Assembly (NCBI GenBank): GCA_002780805.1
Contig: PEUD01000115.1
Span: 1-5,572, forward strand
Origin: Candidatus Omnitrophica bacterium CG02_land_8_20_14_3_00__42_8
Lineage (GTDB): Bacteria; Omnitrophota; Gorgyraeia; Gorgyraeales; Gorgyraeaceae
DNA length: 5,572 nt
Direction: 5' to 3'
The notes under the pieces were generated by a model. It searched no databases. It was not told the DNA's origin and saw only the letters and a program-made list of their open reading frames with translations. Below, in pieces: positions 3,735 to 5,572 of the stretch. The position numbers and the translations under genes were made by a program. Position 1 is the stretch's first letter, and each line of letters starts with the position of its first letter.

Positions 3735-5572
3735 AGATTACCAAAACCACGCATATTTTATTTATAGCATTTATTATCACCATTATATTTTCAAATTCAT
3801 TAAAGAATAATTTTGTATGGGATGATAAATTTTTGATAGCGGATAATCCATATATTAAAAACTGGCACTATTTTTCCAAGATGTTTACAGATCAAATATA
3901 CGCAGGAGATGGATTAGGGAGTAATTTTTATAGGCCGCTCCAGCTTATTTCATATGCCATAGATTATCATATCTGGAAATTAACTCCTTTTGGGTATCAT
4001 TTAACAAGCCTTTTATTGCATATATTTAATGCGGCATTAGTGTATATTATTATTGATATAATTGGCATGTATTCGCATATAGCGTTTTTTACAAGCCTCT
4101 TTTTCGGAATAGCGCCTGCCATCTCCAGCACTACTTATTATATTCCGGCAAGATCAGATCTCTTAATGGCATTTTTTGTATTTTTATCCATGTTGTGTTT
4201 TATTAAATATAGAGAAAAAAAGAAAAAGATGTTATATGTTATTTCCATCGCGTCATTTGCGCTTTCTCTTCTATGCAAGGAGATGGCAGTAGCATTGCCG
4301 ATGCTGTTAGTTATAGAGATATTCAGGGCAGGTAAAAGACAGATAAAATCATTCAAAGCATTGTTGCCGTATATAGCTGTATTGTTGGTATACATTTTTC
4401 TGAGGCTGACTGTTTTAAATTTTTCAAAAGGCCTTAATCCTCTTATAGATTATACTTTTCCTGCCTCAATATCGCTATGGAGGCGTATTCTTACTGATTT
4501 TAAGGTAATACTTATGTACTTGAGGATACTTGTATTTCCATTGGGATTGCATATGGAATGGTATGTAGAGCCCGCTAAAAAAATATTTCAGCCTGACATA
4601 TTATTATCAATACTGGGAGTCATCTTTTTGATTTTTGCAGTCAAAAAAGCTTCGCGCAAATATAATTTAATTTTATTCGGAAGTCTTTGGTTTTTATTTA
4701 GCCTTCTGCCAGTCTTAAATATTTACCCTATATCGGTATTTTTTGGAGAGGGATGGCTTTATATACCATCTGTCGGATTTTTTATTATATTAAGCGTAAT
4801 CTTTAAAGATATGATAAAACCAAAGGCAGGCAAAGTTTTATATAGTTTATTTATAGGCCTATTTTTAATCTATTACGCGGCATTTACCATAGGTTATGGG
4901 AAGGTATGGAAAGATTCTGTAAATGTATTTAACAACATACTGAGGTATGAGCCAAAAAATCCATTCACACCTCTTACGCATAATAATCTTGCAATAGCAT
5001 ATTATGGCATAGGGGAATTTAAAAAATCCGTAGAATATTGCAAAAAGAGCATAGAAGGTAACCCGAGCAATTCACAAGCTTATGATAATATGGGCGTTGC
5101 TTATGCTGCGCTAGGCAAGAACATTAAGGCTATAAAATGTTTCAAAAAAGCAATAAGCCTGAAAAAGGATTATATTTCATCTTATACTAATCTTAGCCAT
5201 GCGTATAACAATATCGGCTTGAAGGATAAGGCGATACAGATCTCGAAGATTGCAATAAATATAAACCCTGAATCTTACGAAGCACATTGTAATCTTGGCT
5301 ATATGTATCTGGACAAAGGCAATACAGATGAAGCGATAGAATTTTTTAAAAAAGCAGCTATGATTAAACACGGCAATTATGAGCCGCATTATTGCATGGG
5401 TACTATCTATATGAATAATAAAAATTATAAAGAAGCCCTGGATGAATATAGTAAAGCGCTTGAGCTTGGCGGGTTATCCGATTACGAGTTCTATAATAAA
5501 ATAGCATTCGCTTATATAAAAAATAACAGGTTTAAAAAGGCAGAGATGGCTTTAATAAATTCTTTGGCCTTA
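3731..5572 (+). CDS. TMTC-like membrane glycosyltransferase with TPR array (partial, runs off the end)
   Basis: The frame stays open for 614 codons from ATG 3731 to the last base, so the C-terminus is missing. A first helix (about 8-24) leads to FVWDDKFLIADNP (28-40), matching the Asp-Asp loop of the TMTC/DUF1736 family. SNFYRPLQLISY (64-75), FGYHLTSLLLHIFNAALVY (87-105), YIPARSDLLMA (137-147) and LCKEMAVALPMLL (181-193) also follow that family's conserved order. Further helices extend to about 388. Tandem TPRs then begin near 413: about 415-448, 449-482, 483-516, 517-550, 551-584, and a last unit cut by the window. Eukaryotic TMTC proteins are O-mannosyltransferases (GT-C fold, TPRs in the lumen). 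By analogy this would be a polyprenyl-sugar-dependent transferase with periplasmic TPRs, but bacterial homologues are mostly uncharacterised and activity is not shown here. The ATGA overlap with the preceding glycosyltransferase implies coupled translation and a shared role. Confidence 0.85.
   Translation, partial: MKITKTTHILFIAFIITIIFSNSLKNNFVWDDKFLIADNPYIKNWHYFSKMFTDQIYAGDGLGSNFYRPLQLISYAIDYHIWKLTPFGYHLTSLLLHIFNAALVYIIIDIIGMYSHIAFFTSLFFGIAPAISSTTYYIPARSDLLMAFFVFLSMLCFIKYREKKKKMLYVISIASFALSLLCKEMAVALPMLLVIEIFRAGKRQIKSFKALLPYIAVLLVYIFLRLTVLNFSKGLNPLIDYTFPASISLWRRILTDFKVILMYLRILVFPLGLHMEWYVEPAKKIFQPDILLSILGVIFLIFAVKKASRKYNLILFGSLWFLFSLLPVLNIYPISVFFGEGWLYIPSVGFFIILSVIFKDMIKPKAGKVLYSLFIGLFLIYYAAFTIGYGKVWKDSVNVFNNILRYEPKNPFTPLTHNNLAIAYYGIGEFKKSVEYCKKSIEGNPSNSQAYDNMGVAYAALGKNIKAIKCFKKAISLKKDYISSYTNLSHAYNNIGLKDKAIQISKIAININPESYEAHCNLGYMYLDKGNTDEAIEFFKKAAMIKHGNYEPHYCMGTIYMNNKNYKEALDEYSKALELGGLSDYEFYNKIAFAYIKNNRFKKAEMALINSLAL

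Noticed and set aside
3490..3783. Reverse-strand ORF of 97 residues opposite the TPR tail and the next gene start
   Set aside because: It is antisense to clearly recognisable TPRs and spans the ATGA junction; it is a shadow.
4138..4395. Reverse-strand ORF of 85 residues
   Set aside because: It is antisense to the conserved RSDLL and CKE segments of the TMTC-like gene and has no features of its own.
5177..5389. Reverse-strand ORF of 70 residues
   Set aside because: It is antisense to the TPR array, where the + frame is clearly coding.

Overview
The window is AT-rich, apparently chromosomal bacterial DNA and is almost fully coding on the + strand. No gene is convincingly placed on the - strand. 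The mix of type II/IV pilin-like genes, multi-membrane glycosyltransferases fused to TPR repeats, low GC and short GC-rich palindromes inside genes would suit an uncultivated Gram-negative lineage of the Omnitrophota/PVC or Nitrospirota kind. That placement is an impression from style, not a phylogenetic result.

Region 1 (1-1133) is the end of a pseudopilin cluster. A few codons of a possible upstream gene overlap a prepilin-like gene (20-550), which overlaps a second prepilin-like gene (best start 534, end 1133). Both proteins have a Gly | hydrophobic-x-x-x-Glu prepilin peptidase site followed by a membrane helix, and resemble minor pseudopilins of type IV pilus or type II secretion systems. 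The first has an unusually long 56-residue leader that contains a degenerate second copy of the cleavage motif and a 51-nt hairpin.

Region 2 (1134-1306) is a short spacer. It holds a perfect 29-nt palindrome, an overlapping 14-nt palindrome, a TGG-TATAAT extended -10 promoter and a tRNA-Ala(CGC). The ribosome binding site of the next gene begins 3 nt after the tRNA.

Region 3 (1307-5572) reads as one operon led by that tRNA. It comprises rsmE (16S rRNA m3U1498 methyltransferase), a GT-C glycosyltransferase with C-terminal TPRs that overlaps rsmE by 14 nt, and a TMTC-like membrane protein with at least five TPRs that starts in a 4-nt ATGA overlap and runs off the window. rsmE carries, in frame, a near copy of the 29-nt spacer palindrome, encoding VGEGFKPSPT in the linker between its two domains.

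The most interesting signal is this set of palindromes. Two related 29-mers differ only by one compensated base pair, one inside a gene and one between genes. A third, unrelated 51-nt palindrome sits in a peptide that prepilin peptidase should remove. Together they look like small, protein-tolerated mobile palindromes, comparable in principle to the Rickettsia palindromic elements.
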